Shown here: positions 35,035 through 44,009 of the stretch, piece after piece
Position numbering within the stretch: position 1 is the stretch's first letter
Layout: the number at the start of each line of letters is the position of its first letter
Source: Planctomycetes bacterium B3_Pla
Lineage (GTDB): Bacteria; Planctomycetota; Phycisphaerae; Sedimentisphaerales; Anaerobacaceae
DNA length: 64,000 bases
Direction of reading: 5' to 3'
NCBI GenBank assembly: GCA_005223045.1
Contig: NJBM01000006.1
Location: 62,001-126,000 of the forward strand
Position numbers and translations under genes: made by a program
Notes under the pieces: generated by a model
Seen by the model: the letters and a program-made list of their open reading frames with translations, nothing else
Database searches by the model: none
What the model was told of the DNA's origin: nothing

Positions 35035-36246
35035 TCACGCCTTCAAATCGAAGCGCACTTTGACTTCCGAGGCGAACTTTTCTTCGTTGACAGTAAGGCC
35101 GAATCCCGGCACGGCCGGGACCGTGGCGTAGCCGTCTTTGATAGTATAGCCCTCGGCGACAATCACCTCCGTCGAAACAGGGTCCTGCTCGGCCCTGTAG
35201 AAATTACCGATCGCCCGGCCTACCTGTAACTGCATGTAATAGCCTATCAGCGAGCCCCAGTTGTGCGGAGCTACCAGGATGTTCTTCTCCTTGCACAGGC
35301 CTGCCACAGTCATAATCCCGTCAACGCCAAACTGCCGCATATCCGCCTGGCAGACATCGACCGCCCGTGCGTTGATGAACGGCTCATAGAACTCCACTTC
35401 CCTGCCGCTCTCGCCGTCGGCGACTAATGTTTTCCAGCCGTGCCTCTTGATAAAGTCTTTGAACTCAAGGCACTGCTCCACCGTCTCGGGGAACATTTCC
35501 TCCATGAAGGCAAAGTTGTAATCGGGCATATCCAGCAGCAATTGCTTTGCCTTCTCAAGCGTGTAGCCGTTATTGGAATCGACGCCTATGATGACTTTCG
35601 GCCCGGCGTGCCGGCGTATCACCTCAAGCACTTCCTTGTCGCGTGCGTACCCGGCGTCCCACGGCATCCACTTATGACCCCGCCCGATCTTGACCTTAAA
35701 CGCACGATGGCCCAGCTTCATCCCCATATCGATTTCCTGCCGGAACCGGTCCTGCCAATTGTCTTCATATTTCGGCAGCAGGTCCGCAAAGTAGATCGAT
35801 CCGTCATAGACAGGCACATTTTTGCTGCCTTTAGCTCCGAGCAGCTCATACACCGGCTTGCCGATGACCTTTCCCGCCAGGTCCCACAGCGCCATCGTCC
35901 CGGCGCCGAGCGCTCCTGTCATTGTGTTGTTTTCGATGTCGTAAAGCTCTTTGAGGTTCTTACCCAATATCCGCCCGGCCGTTCTTTCATTCACCCGGCA
36001 ATGCCCGATGCCGTCGAGGCCAGCGTTGGTATAGACCCGTATCATCTGGTCTCTGGCGTGCGAACCGTGCACATCCTTGACGGCGTTCTTTCCCGCAACC
36101 TTATTGCGCTGGCAGTTAAGATCGAATCCGACCACCCGTGTAATCTCGATCTCCGGCAGAAGCTCCCGCGCAGAACCCACACAGGACGAAAATGGAGCCA
36201 ACAAACACACACTCCCCGACAACTTCAAGAATTCACGCCTTCTCAT
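35035..36246 (-). CDS. Exported mandelate racemase / muconate-lactonizing enzyme family protein
   Basis: 403 residues from the ATG at 36246 (AGGAG 8 nt upstream). A Tat-like signal MRRREFLKLSGSVCLL leads to a lipobox-like SSCVG, so it may be a lipoprotein. The enolase-superfamily barrel has the base lysine pair in FKVKIGRGHKW, metal ligands in GVDSNNGYT, FMEEMFPE and ADGESGREVE, and NWGSLIGYYMQL near the end. Such enzymes abstract an alpha-proton from a carboxylate sugar acid, usually in catabolism. An exported member is unusual but frequent in this phylum. It lies downstream of the beta-helix gene on the same strand, so a polysaccharide-breakdown role is plausible. Confidence 0.88.
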   Translation of the reverse strand: MRRREFLKLSGSVCLLAPFSSCVGSARELLPEIEITRVVGFDLNCQRNKVAGKNAVKDVHGSHARDQMIRVYTNAGLDGIGHCRVNERTAGRILGKNLKELYDIENNTMTGALGAGTMALWDLAGKVIGKPVYELLGAKGSKNVPVYDGSIYFADLLPKYEDNWQDRFRQEIDMGMKLGHRAFKVKIGRGHKWMPWDAGYARDKEVLEVIRRHAGPKVIIGVDSNNGYTLEKAKQLLLDMPDYNFAFMEEMFPETVEQCLEFKDFIKRHGWKTLVADGESGREVEFYEPFINARAVDVCQADMRQFGVDGIMTVAGLCKEKNILVAPHNWGSLIGYYMQLQVGRAIGNFYRAEQDPVSTEVIVAEGYTIKDGYATVPAVPGFGLTVNEEKFASEVKVRFDLKA

Positions 36247-36309
36247 TATCAAAACTCCTGTTAGAATTGTAGTAGTCACGGTAGGGTGGGGCTTGCCCCA
36301 CCATTTGTG

Positions 36310-36392
36310 CTATGCCTTGTTCGTCAGCTTTACGTTGTCGAGGTAGAAGACTGTTTTCTTTGTGGCGTTGCTGACGAAGCCCGCCCAAGTTA
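36310..36392 (-). pseudogene. Fragment of a carbohydrate-binding module
   Basis: A minus-strand frame reads [20 protein letters not shown] followed by KLTNKA and a stop at 36310. FYLDNVKL is the usual last strand of CBM-type jelly rolls. There is no start codon or upstream domain; it is adjacent to and in a different frame from the end of the beta-helix gene, so it is a remnant of a lost neighbour or extension. Confidence 0.4.
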
Positions 36393-38522
36393 GTTGGTCG
36401 ATACCGGCGGCGGATCGGGCGCAACTTCCAACTCCGGGAATCTTGCGCCGGCGGCCTTTCTGCGCCAGGCGGAGTCGCCGTAAACTCCCGCTTTGCTGTA
36501 ATCGAAGGGCTTGAAGCCGAGTTTCAGCGCCGGTGAGTTCGGGTCTAAACGAAAGTCATATTTTTCCGAGTCGGCGAATAGCGGGTCGGCAACGATTGAG
36601 TTTTTGTCGCGACCTTTTTGCCGCCATTCTTCGAGAGACAATCCCGCCGGCTTGACCTGTGCGCCGGCGTTCCAATAGCAGTTCTTGTCCATCTTGATGT
36701 TGATTTCCTTCCAGCGGCCGAACAGCAGCGGGCCGGTGTTCCAATATACAATGTTGTTTTCGAAGGTGAACGACAGGTGGTCCTCGACGCGAGTGGCCTG
36801 TATCTGGTGTAGTTTGCTGAAGGCTAAGATGTTGTTGCGGACGATGTTTTCTTTGCCGTAATGCTGGTGGAAGCCGCCGGTCCTGGTGTTATAGACGAGG
36901 TTGTTCTCCATGACGATTCCGGTGCTGCCCTCGTCGGTGTAAAGCCCCCAGCCGCCGTAGGAGTAGGAATATATGTCGTGAAAGACGTTGTTGCGGACCA
37001 CCGTGCCCTGCGAGGGGCCGAGCGTGTAGATGCCCCCCATGTCGCTGAGCACGCCCCAGCCGATATGGTGCACGTGATTGAAGCTGATGTCGTTACGTTT
37101 GGCTAAGCTGTCGGAATAGCCCCACCTCCAGCCCACCGACAGGCCGGTATAGAACAGATCGGCGATGTCGTTGTGCGTAACGTTGTTGTCGCCGCTCTGG
37201 CCGATCCAGACGCCCACTGCGGAAGTATAAATGCGGCCGCCCGAGCGGATTATATTATTGTCAACGGTGATATGACTCGTGCGCGAAGCCTCGTCGGGGC
37301 GGATCCTGCCCTCGCCGATTCGCACGCCTCCTGCGCCGAGATCGTGCAGGCAGCTTCGTTCGAGCCGGCAGTCCTTGCAGCCCTGGCGGAACCATACGGC
37401 ATAAGTTGCGCTGTGCCCCACTTCGCAATCGGCGATGACTATGTTGCGCGCCCCGTCGGCCATGATCGCCGCCTCAGTGACATAGGCCGCCTGATACGGC
37501 GCATAGCCCGTTTTGGGCAGCAGCTCATGGTTGTGCTCGAACACAAGTCCCTTGAGCTTGATGTGCTCGACGAATCGTTCCTTCTCAGGCTCGCCCTTGA
37601 AGATAACCAGCTTCTTGAGCACGGGAGCCACGACTCGCGCCTTGGACATATCCTCACCCGGAAGCGGCATGTAGCTCAGTGTGCCGTCCCGCGCCAGGAA
37701 CCACTCGCCGGGCGTATCGAGAGCGGCCCGGAAGTTCTTCAACTGAAAGCGTGTGTTGACCGGCCAGCCGGAGTAGCCCTTGAGCTTCTCGCCTATAGTG
37801 ACGATTGTGCTCTTACCGGCATCAACCTCTGTCAGGAACCGCCTGCTGATACACCATTTATGATATGCAACAAGTGTCACGTCTTTTATTTCGTCCCGGC
37901 TCAATCCTTTCAGCGGTTCCAGGGAGTCTGGGCGTACGGACGTCGTGCGGCGGAATTTATCCTTCCGGACCTCGACCGGCACTTCTACTGTCTTGCCCAT
38001 ATAATGGTAGAACTTGTTCGGCGTTCGCGCCCGCACCGCCCGGCGACCGTTGACAAACAACTGCTCGAAATACCATTTGCCGCCGGCGACGTCGGGGATC
38101 TGAGTTTGCCAAATGCCGTTTTGGGCGTGTTTGAAACCGGTGATAATCCGTCCGCCCGTAAAGACCGGCCTGGCGCCGGCGGCGGCTTCGTAGCTGAGCG
38201 GAAACCGGTCGGTGCCGCTATCTTGGGGCTCAAGAATAAACGGCTCGCTCAACGTGTACCGTCCATCGGCGATGACTACACGGATCGGTTCCGTTATCCT
38301 GGCGATCAACGTCAACCGTCGTGTGCGGTCGCGCGCACCGCTCAGCGTTGCAAGCGGTCCGTCGGTTCGTTCGCTGTTGGGCTGCTCAAGCCGGCCGGAC
38401 CATTGGTCGTTGCCGTCCGGCGAAACGTGCAGACTCACGGCTTGGGCGCACTGTACCCAAGCTAAGAAAAATACCGCGCTACAGAAGAACTGGGATTTGA
38501 ATTTAGCCGAGCATTCTCTCAT
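36390..38522 (-). CDS. Secreted right-handed beta-helix protein (pectate-lyase-like)
   Basis: 710 residues with a signal peptide ending near [12 protein letters not shown]. The N-terminal [20 protein letters not shown] motif is characteristic of planctomycete right-handed beta-helix proteins. Parallel beta-helix coils follow, seen as repeats of the type [47 protein letters not shown] and [11 protein letters not shown]. These folds house pectate lyases, polygalacturonases and mannuronan epimerases acting on acidic polysaccharides. No catalytic residues can be fixed. The enolase-superfamily gene lies 144 nt downstream on the same strand, which suits degradation of uronate-rich polymers. Confidence 0.85.
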   Translation of the reverse strand: MRECSAKFKSQFFCSAVFFLAWVQCAQAVSLHVSPDGNDQWSGRLEQPNSERTDGPLATLSGARDRTRRLTLIARITEPIRVVIADGRYTLSEPFILEPQDSGTDRFPLSYEAAAGARPVFTGGRIITGFKHAQNGIWQTQIPDVAGGKWYFEQLFVNGRRAVRARTPNKFYHYMGKTVEVPVEVRKDKFRRTTSVRPDSLEPLKGLSRDEIKDVTLVAYHKWCISRRFLTEVDAGKSTIVTIGEKLKGYSGWPVNTRFQLKNFRAALDTPGEWFLARDGTLSYMPLPGEDMSKARVVAPVLKKLVIFKGEPEKERFVEHIKLKGLVFEHNHELLPKTGYAPYQAAYVTEAAIMADGARNIVIADCEVGHSATYAVWFRQGCKDCRLERSCLHDLGAGGVRIGEGRIRPDEASRTSHITVDNNIIRSGGRIYTSAVGVWIGQSGDNNVTHNDIADLFYTGLSVGWRWGYSDSLAKRNDISFNHVHHIGWGVLSDMGGIYTLGPSQGTVVRNNVFHDIYSYSYGGWGLYTDEGSTGIVMENNLVYNTRTGGFHQHYGKENIVRNNILAFSKLHQIQATRVEDHLSFTFENNIVYWNTGPLLFGRWKEINIKMDKNCYWNAGAQVKPAGLSLEEWRQKGRDKNSIVADPLFADSEKYDFRLDPNSPALKLGFKPFDYSKAGVYGDSAWRRKAAGARFPELEVAPDPPPVSTN

Positions 38523-38744
38523 CTCACTTTACCTCACTTTCACCAAAACTTTGCGGGCCAGGAAACGATACTCAGGCAGTATAACCAAAACACAGATAGT
38601 AAAAAAGCAAAAAACTCAGACATCCGCCGTCCGGTGTTTTATCCCATAGTGCTGCTAATTTTGCTTTTTGTTTGCTTGAAAACCCCATTGGAGTAACATA
38701 GGGTATCTCTTGAGATGCGAAACATTCGAGAAAGGAGAATTATT

Positions 38745-39071
38745 ATGAGAGCGTGGTATTTTGTAATAGGTTTGGTCTTGATCTGCGGTCTGGGATGTGC
38801 ATCGCTCGATGATTTGTTCGAGAATGAGAAAGAGATTCCTCTGTCTGAGGTGCCCGCGGCGGCGGTGAAAGCCGCACAGGGCGCGGTCGAAGGCGTTACC
38901 CTGACCGAAGCCGAGGTCGAAGAGGAAGACGGCGAGACGGTGTACATCTTAGATGGTACGGCAGACGGCAAAGAGTATGAAATCGAAGTCACCGCCGAAG
39001 GCAAAGTCCTTGAAGTGGAAGAAGAGACCGAGGACGACGAAGAATACGACGATAAAGACGACGACGATTAA
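38745..39071 (+). CDS. PepSY-like periplasmic lipoprotein with acidic tail
   Basis: 108 residues from the ATG at 38745 (AGGAG 7 nt upstream). The signal ends in the lipobox LICGLGC. The mature part has the PepSY-like pattern (EIPLSEVPAAAVKAAQGAVE, then TLTEAEVEEEDGETVYILDG, IEVTAEGKVLEVEEE) and finishes in a strongly acidic run of Asp and Glu that could bind divalent cations. PepSY-like domains of this length are found in periplasmic proteins of unclear function, often protease-inhibitory. It stands alone between divergent genes. Confidence 0.75.
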   Translation: MRAWYFVIGLVLICGLGCASLDDLFENEKEIPLSEVPAAAVKAAQGAVEGVTLTEAEVEEEDGETVYILDGTADGKEYEIEVTAEGKVLEVEEETEDDEEYDDKDDDD

Positions 39072-39102
39072 ACCGACCGGTCCGGATGTCACATTTGCGT
39101 AG

Positions 39103-39143
39103 GGTGGGGTTCCCCTGGGGATGCCTTACGGTATTGCCCCACC
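39103..39143. repeat. Dispersed 40-nt palindromic-ended repeat, copy 2
   Basis: GGTGGGGTTCCCCTGGGGAT then GCCTTACGGTATTGCCCCACC. Its ends are inverted repeats of each other. It lies between the PepSY-like gene and the next gene, 30 nt before that gene's start. Confidence 0.7.
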
Positions 39144-39172
39144 GTGAAGAACTATTAACGAAGGAGGCTCCA

Positions 39173-39817
39173 ATGAAATGCAGCGTGGTTATTGTAGGTA
39201 TGCTGGCCCTCAGTAGTGTGGGCGCAGTCACACGAAGCTGGAATTTTGACAACGTTGGCGAAGGGACACTTCCGGCAGGCTGGAAGATCGAAGCTACCGG
39301 CCAGGAAAAAGCAACGGCCAAATGGGAAGTTGTCGAGAACGCACGGGCGCCGCTGGGTCCGGGCGTGCTGAGACTGACCGCAACGAACCATTCCCAACGG
39401 GGCGTGTTCAATATCTGCTGGACCGGCGAAGTATCGTTCTTTGAAGGCGAAATTGCCGTCTTTCTCAAGGGCAATTCCGGCAGGATCGACCAGGGAGGCG
39501 GGCCTATCTGGCGTGTCCGGGACCGTAACAACTACTACATCGCCCGCTACAATCCGCTCGAAGAGAACGTTAGCATTTATTACGTCAAGGACGGCAAACG
39601 TGTCATGCTCGGCTATACGGGCAGAATCGAGCTTGAGGACAGATGGCACGTGTTGAAGATAAGCCACCGGGGCAGCAGAATAAGAGCATATATCGACGGC
39701 GAAATGAAGCTGATGGTCAACTCGGGCGAGCACATAAAGCAAAAAGGCGGTGTGGGCCTGTGGACGAAAGCCGACGCGGCGACGTCTTTTGACAATTTCA
39801 CAGTCGTGCCGGATTGA
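39173..39817 (+). CDS. Secreted LamG / 3-keto-disaccharide-hydrolase-like jelly-roll protein
   Basis: 214 residues from the ATG at 39173 (AAGGAGG 5 nt upstream). A short signal (KCSVVIVGMLALSSVGAVT) is followed by a concanavalin-A-like fold: SWNFDNVGEGTLPAGWKIEA, KWEVVENARAPLGPGVLRLT, then GGGPIWRVRDRNNYYIARYN and the last strands GGVGLWTKADAATSFDNFTV. This is the domain found in DUF1080-type proteins that bind or cleave sugars. No catalytic residues are visible. It stands between two copies of the palindromic repeat. Confidence 0.8.
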   Translation: MKCSVVIVGMLALSSVGAVTRSWNFDNVGEGTLPAGWKIEATGQEKATAKWEVVENARAPLGPGVLRLTATNHSQRGVFNICWTGEVSFFEGEIAVFLKGNSGRIDQGGGPIWRVRDRNNYYIARYNPLEENVSIYYVKDGKRVMLGYTGRIELEDRWHVLKISHRGSRIRAYIDGEMKLMVNSGEHIKQKGGVGLWTKADAATSFDNFTVVPD

Positions 39818-39951
39818 GATGGGCCGGTGAGTTTTCCGGCGCGAACACAACGGCATCGTTGTCAGTTGGATGTATGGACTAACGGGGTTGACGTAACACG
39901 TAAAAGTCAATAGAATTGCACACTCCTGTATCGAGCATCGAGACGCGTAGA

Positions 39952-39991
39952 GTGGGGCTCCCTTGTGGATGCCTTACAGTATTGCCCCACC
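39952..39991. repeat. Dispersed 40-nt palindromic-ended repeat, copy 3
   Basis: GTGGGGCTCCCTTGTGGATG then CCTTACAGTATTGCCCCACC. It precedes dapL and could end the upstream transcript as a hairpin, though no T-run follows. Confidence 0.65.
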
Positions 39992-40064
39992 TCAAGGAAT
40001 GTCAAAGGATTTGCTTGGTGGGCCAAGGCCCGCCGTACCAATTTTCGAGTATCGAGGTTTTTGC

Positions 40065-41297
40065 ATGGCATTGATTAATGAGAATTTTTTGAAGTTGCAG
40101 GCGGGGTATTTGTTCCCGGAGATCGGGCGAAGAAGAAGGGCGTTTCAGAAGGCCAACCCGGATGCCCAAATCATCAGCATGGGGATCGGCGACGTGACCC
40201 AGCCGCTGGCGCCGGCTGTTGTCGAGGCAATGAAGAAAGCCGTTGAGCAGATGGGCCTCAATGAAACGTTCAAGGGCTACGACGACGGCGGCGTGGGATA
40301 TGAGTTCCTCAGAGAGGCGATCCGCGACAACGACTACAAAGCCCGCGGCGTCGATATCGACATCGACGAGATATTCGTCAGCGACGGGGCAAAGTGCGAC
40401 ACAGGCAATCTGCAGGAAGTATTCGGGCTGGATAATGTCGTCGCCGTCTCCGATCCGGTCTATCCGGTGTACGTGGACACCAATGTTATGGCAGGCAGGA
40501 CCGGAGGAGCGGCAGGGCAGGGCAGGTACGAAGGGATTGTCTATATGCCCTGCACCGAGGACAATGATTTCGTGCCGGAACCGCCCGCCGAAAAAGCCGA
40601 TTTGATCTATCTCTGCTTTCCGAACAATCCGACAGGGGCCGTGGCGACGAAAGATCAACTTGCCAAGTGGGTCGATTACGCCCGGCAGAATAAAGCTGTT
40701 ATTCTTTTCGACGCTGCTTACGAGGCGTTCATCTCCGGTCCGGAAATTCCGCATTCAATATATGAAGTTGAAGGGGCGAAGGAGGTCGCTATCGAGTTTC
40801 GCAGCTTATCAAAGACCGCCGGCTTTACCGGTGTCAGATGCGCGTTTACGGTTGTGCCGAAGCAGTTAAAGGCTGAGACAAAGGACGGCAGGGCGGTCGA
40901 AGTCGCCCCGATTTGGAAGAGACGACACTGCACGAAGTTTAACGGCGTCTCATACATAACCCAGGCCGGGGCGGCGGCGATTTACACCGACCGGGGCAAG
41001 AAGCAGATCAAGGAGACCATCGCCGGTTACATGGCTAACGCAACGCTCATCCGCGAGACGCTCGACAAAGCCGGCTACACCGTCTATGGCGGCGTCAACG
41101 CGCCATATATATGGCTCAAAACTCCCGACGGTATCGGCTCATGGGAATTCTTCGATCTGCTGCTCAACAAAGCACACATCGTCGGCACCCCCGGCGCAGG
41201 CTTCGGCTCGGCGGGGGAGGGGTACTTCAGACTGACGGCATTCGGCCGGCCTGAAAACGTCAGAGAGGCCCTCCAACGCATCAAAGAGATGTCCTGA
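40065..41297 (+). CDS. dapL: LL-diaminopimelate aminotransferase DapL
   Basis: 410 residues, normal for DapL, which makes LL-diaminopimelate from tetrahydrodipicolinate and glutamate for lysine and peptidoglycan. Start at 40065, the ATG of [20 protein letters not shown]. The signature [20 protein letters not shown] comes next, followed by [32 protein letters not shown] and [12 protein letters not shown]. The PLP lysine is in [17 protein letters not shown], and [10 protein letters not shown] ends the chain. The pathway is used by planctomycetes, chlamydiae and plants. Its stop overlaps the folK ATG (TGATG), so it heads an operon with folK-dNK and probably panC and panD. Confidence 0.96.
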   Translation: MALINENFLKLQAGYLFPEIGRRRRAFQKANPDAQIISMGIGDVTQPLAPAVVEAMKKAVEQMGLNETFKGYDDGGVGYEFLREAIRDNDYKARGVDIDIDEIFVSDGAKCDTGNLQEVFGLDNVVAVSDPVYPVYVDTNVMAGRTGGAAGQGRYEGIVYMPCTEDNDFVPEPPAEKADLIYLCFPNNPTGAVATKDQLAKWVDYARQNKAVILFDAAYEAFISGPEIPHSIYEVEGAKEVAIEFRSLSKTAGFTGVRCAFTVVPKQLKAETKDGRAVEVAPIWKRRHCTKFNGVSYITQAGAAAIYTDRGKKQIKETIAGYMANATLIRETLDKAGYTVYGGVNAPYIWLKTPDGIGSWEFFDLLLNKAHIVGTPGAGFGSAGEGYFRLTAFGRPENVREALQRIKEMS

Positions 41298-42406
41298 TGG
41301 CGGCAAAAACAGCATACATCGGTCTGGGCAGCAACCTGGGTGATCGAAAGGCCAACATCGATGGTGCGCTCAAGATGCTCGCTGACGCCGAGCAGATTAC
41401 GTTTGTTCGCGTAAGTGACATTGTTGAGACCGCTCCGCTGGGGCAGAGTAATCAGCCTGACTATCTCAATGCGATTGCCGAGCTAAGGACAGAGTTGAAT
41501 CCGGAAGATTTATTCAAGAAGCTTCAGGATATTGAAACATTGCTCGGCAGGGTGCGGCAGGGAAAATGGTCGCCGAGGACGATCGACCTGGACCTTTTAC
41601 TGTTCGGCAACGATGTTGTCAACGATCCTGATTTGATCGTCCCGCACCCGCAGATGCACCTGCGGTCGTTTGTGCTCAAGGGCCTCAGGCAGCTTGACGG
41701 CGATTTGATCCATCCGGTCATGAAAGAATCGGTCGATGAATTGGCCGGGCGGTTGAACGGTCTGGATTTCACACTTAATTCTGAGTTGCCGCAGCTCGTT
41801 AGCATAGCGGGCAATATCGGCGTCGGCAAAACTACTCTGGCGGGAAAATTAGCCAAACGGTTCGGATGCAAGGTACTGCTCGAACCTTACGATACGAATC
41901 CTTTTCTGCCGGAGGTTTACGCCGGTAAGAAGGAGCTGGCGCTGGATTCCCAGTTATATTTTCTCACCAGCAGGGTCGAACAGTTGGGTCCGGGCGTGCT
42001 GGCGGAAGGACAAATCTACATCAGCGACTATGTCTTTGACAAGGAATTGGTCTATGCCAGACGCCTGCTCGATGAGCAGCAGTTCGCTTTGTACGAAGAT
42101 ATTTACCGTCCGCTGGCTGCGAAAGTCTCTGCGCCTGTACTGGTTATATATATGTGCGATTCACCGCAAGATTGCCTTGATCGGATTCACAGCCGGAACC
42201 GTCCTTACGAGCAGCAAATAAGGCTGCAATTCTTAGAGACGCTGAGCAGCGATTATGAACGGTTATTCGGTGGTTGGAAGGCGTGCCCCGTTATCCGCGT
42301 GCCAAAGGCCGAAGACGTCGATGTCGAGCATCTGACAGACCAAATAAAATGTTACACTTCCGGTCATTTCATCGTTGCGAGCGGCGCCAGGCAATCTAAA
42401 ATGTAG
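41297..42406 (+). CDS. folK: HPPK (FolK) fused to deoxynucleoside kinase
   Basis: 369 residues. Residues 1-165 are 6-hydroxymethyl-dihydropterin pyrophosphokinase, with IGLGSNLGDRKANI at the start, VETAPLGQSNQPDYLNAI in the middle and the signature PRTIDLDLLLFGNDVVN. Residues about 170-369 form a deoxynucleoside-kinase domain, with P-loop GNIGVGKTTLAGKLAKRF, LDSQLYFLTSRVEQ, YISDYVFDKE and IHSRNRPYEQQI (the arginine-rich lid). The first domain serves folate synthesis; the second salvages deoxynucleosides. The fusion is known from Bacteroidetes-like and planctomycete bacteria. The start overlaps the dapL stop. Confidence 0.92.
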   Translation: MAAKTAYIGLGSNLGDRKANIDGALKMLADAEQITFVRVSDIVETAPLGQSNQPDYLNAIAELRTELNPEDLFKKLQDIETLLGRVRQGKWSPRTIDLDLLLFGNDVVNDPDLIVPHPQMHLRSFVLKGLRQLDGDLIHPVMKESVDELAGRLNGLDFTLNSELPQLVSIAGNIGVGKTTLAGKLAKRFGCKVLLEPYDTNPFLPEVYAGKKELALDSQLYFLTSRVEQLGPGVLAEGQIYISDYVFDKELVYARRLLDEQQFALYEDIYRPLAAKVSAPVLVIYMCDSPQDCLDRIHSRNRPYEQQIRLQFLETLSSDYERLFGGWKACPVIRVPKAEDVDVEHLTDQIKCYTSGHFIVASGARQSKM

Positions 42407-42410
42407 AGAG

Positions 42411-42450
42411 TGAGATTGCCACGGCCTGCTTCGCAGGCCTCGCAATGACA
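42411..42450. repeat. REP-like palindrome
   Basis: GATTGCCACGGCC...GGCCTCGCAATGAC with arms of about 13 nt around TGCTTCGCA. Same family as the elements near 14310 and 57945. It lies between the folK and panC genes. Confidence 0.6.
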
Positions 42451-42470
42451 AATCCGGTGGAGATTCGCAA

Positions 42471-43322
42471 GTGGAAGTTTCAGAAACAATCGAGTCGGTC
42501 AGAAACATGGTGAGAGCCGCCGGAAGGCAGGGCAGGAAAATCGGTCTTGTGCCGACGATGGGCGCGCTGCACGTGGGGCATATTTCACTGATTGAAGCGG
42601 CGGTAAAAGATTGCGATTTTGTTGTTGTCAGTATCTTTGTCAACCCCACGCAGTTCGGTCCGGATGAAGATCTCGATAATTATCCCCGGCCTTTCGAGGC
42701 CGACCTGGAGATTTGCAGAAAGGCCGGCGTTGACGTAGTTTTCGCTCCAGCGCCCCAACAGATGTATCCGGCGGAGAATCTCTCCTGGGTGACCGTGGAA
42801 AAATTGACCGAGCCGCTGTGTGGCCGGGGGCGGCCGGTACACTTTCGCGGCGTGACCACTGTTTGTACCAAGCTCTTCAATATTGTTGCCCCCGACGTTG
42901 CGTATTTCGGCCAGAAAGACGCCCAGCAGGCCATTGTTGTCAGACGAATGGTCGCAGATTTGAACATGTCTTTGGAAATTGTCGTCTGCCCCACGGTTCG
43001 CGAGTCGAACGGCTTGGCGGTCAGCAGCAGGAACCAATACTTGAGCGAGCAGCAGAAGCAGGATGCAACAAATATCTACAAATCTCTTCAAACGTGCCGC
43101 CGGATGATTGATGCCGGCGTTTCAGAGAGCCGGCAGATCATTGCCGAGATGCGAAAGATGCTCCAACAGGTCCCGTCAATAGAGATAGAATATGTAAGCA
43201 TCGTCGATGCCGAAACGCTTGAAAGTGTCGATAAGATTGCCGGCACGGTTCTGGTTGCGGTGGCCGTCAAAATCGGCTCGGCCAGGCTCATCGACAACAT
43301 TCTCGTGGACGCAGGCACATAG
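42471..43322 (+). CDS. panC: Pantothenate synthetase PanC
   Basis: 283 residues from a GTG start with GGAG 8 nt upstream. The enzyme joins pantoate and beta-alanine with ATP to give pantothenate. Motifs: GLVPTMGALHVGHISLI (HIGH-type), VVSIFVNPTQFGPDEDLDNYPR, KLTEPLCGRGRPVHFRGVTT and YFGQKDAQQAIVVRRM, then VRESNGLAVSSRNQYL (KMSKS-equivalent). The last stretch, EIEYVSIVDAETLESVDK, is standard. PanD follows two genes later, so beta-alanine and pantothenate synthesis are co-ordinated. An antitoxin-like gene is inserted between them. Confidence 0.96.
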   Translation: MEVSETIESVRNMVRAAGRQGRKIGLVPTMGALHVGHISLIEAAVKDCDFVVVSIFVNPTQFGPDEDLDNYPRPFEADLEICRKAGVDVVFAPAPQQMYPAENLSWVTVEKLTEPLCGRGRPVHFRGVTTVCTKLFNIVAPDVAYFGQKDAQQAIVVRRMVADLNMSLEIVVCPTVRESNGLAVSSRNQYLSEQQKQDATNIYKSLQTCRRMIDAGVSESRQIIAEMRKMLQQVPSIEIEYVSIVDAETLESVDKIAGTVLVAVAVKIGSARLIDNILVDAGT

Positions 43323-43369
43323 CAGTGTATAATGAGTTCTTATTGCCACAGAAAAAAAGGAAACTCATT

Positions 43370-43546
43370 ATGAGACAGTTCAAGATCATTGTAGAGAAAC
43401 ATCCGGACGGTTACGTTGCATATCCGCTGGGACTCAAGGGTGTTGTAGTTGGGCAGGGGGATACATACGAAGCAGCTCTGTCTGATGTGAAGTCGGCGAT
43501 TCGTTTTCATGTTGAAACCTTCGGCAAGATGGCTGAACAGCGCTGA
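43370..43546 (+). CDS. HicB-like protein, without HicA
   Basis: 58 residues from the ATG at 43370. The partial-RNase-H fold of HicB antitoxins is visible as IIVEKHPDGYVAYPLGLKGVVVGQGDTYEAALSDVKSAI. There is no C-terminal DNA-binding domain and no HicA toxin next to it, so it is probably a solitary HicB-like protein of regulatory or unknown function. It lies between panC and panD. Confidence 0.75.
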   Translation: MRQFKIIVEKHPDGYVAYPLGLKGVVVGQGDTYEAALSDVKSAIRFHVETFGKMAEQR

Positions 43547-43572
43547 GCAAGTGTTGAATCGAACCAAAAACT

Positions 43573-43923
43573 ATGTTTGTAAAGATATTGAAAAGTAAGT
43601 TACATCATGCAAGGGTCACTGAGACGAGGCTGCACTATCCGGGCAGTATCGAGATAGATTCGGCGCTTATGGAAGCGGCCGGGATTTTACCTTACGAGTC
43701 CGTTCTGGTTGCTGATTTGAACAACGGCAGCCGGCTGGAGACCTACGCTGTCCCGGCAGAAGCCGGCTCCGGCAAGATCGTAATACTCGGCGCGGCGGCC
43801 CAGTTGATCCAGCCAAAGGATATTGTTATCATTATGAGCTTCGGCTTTCTAACGCCTGAAGAAGCCGGACAGTTCATGCCGAAAGTCGTCGTACTCGACG
43901 AAAACAACGAAATCACCGGGTAG
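43573..43923 (+). CDS. panD: Aspartate 1-decarboxylase PanD
   Basis: 116 residues. PanD makes beta-alanine from aspartate and matures by self-cleavage at a Gly-Ser bond to form a pyruvoyl group. Here the cleavage site is LHYPGSIEID (Gly24-Ser25) with the upstream KLHHARVTE containing the conserved lysine. ALMEAAGILPYESVLVADLN and GAAAQLIQPKDIVIIMSFG are family-typical. It works with PanC, encoded two genes upstream. Confidence 0.95.
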   Translation: MFVKILKSKLHHARVTETRLHYPGSIEIDSALMEAAGILPYESVLVADLNNGSRLETYAVPAEAGSGKIVILGAAAQLIQPKDIVIIMSFGFLTPEEAGQFMPKVVVLDENNEITG

Positions 43924-44009
43924 CTCGGCCGGGGATCGCTCAGGGAAATTGACTGACGCCGGCCTAAACGAAAAACCAACGATCGACAATCGGCAATCGA
44001 AAATGACTT

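Noticed and set aside
39815-39900. Read-through of the TGA ending the LamG-like gene, near a GGCCGG/CCGGC hairpin
   Set aside because: The protein already ends with the normal last strand (SFDNFTVV), so a continuation is not needed.
43370-43546. HicAB toxin-antitoxin pair
   Set aside because: No HicA-type toxin is present before panD; only a HicB-like protein exists.
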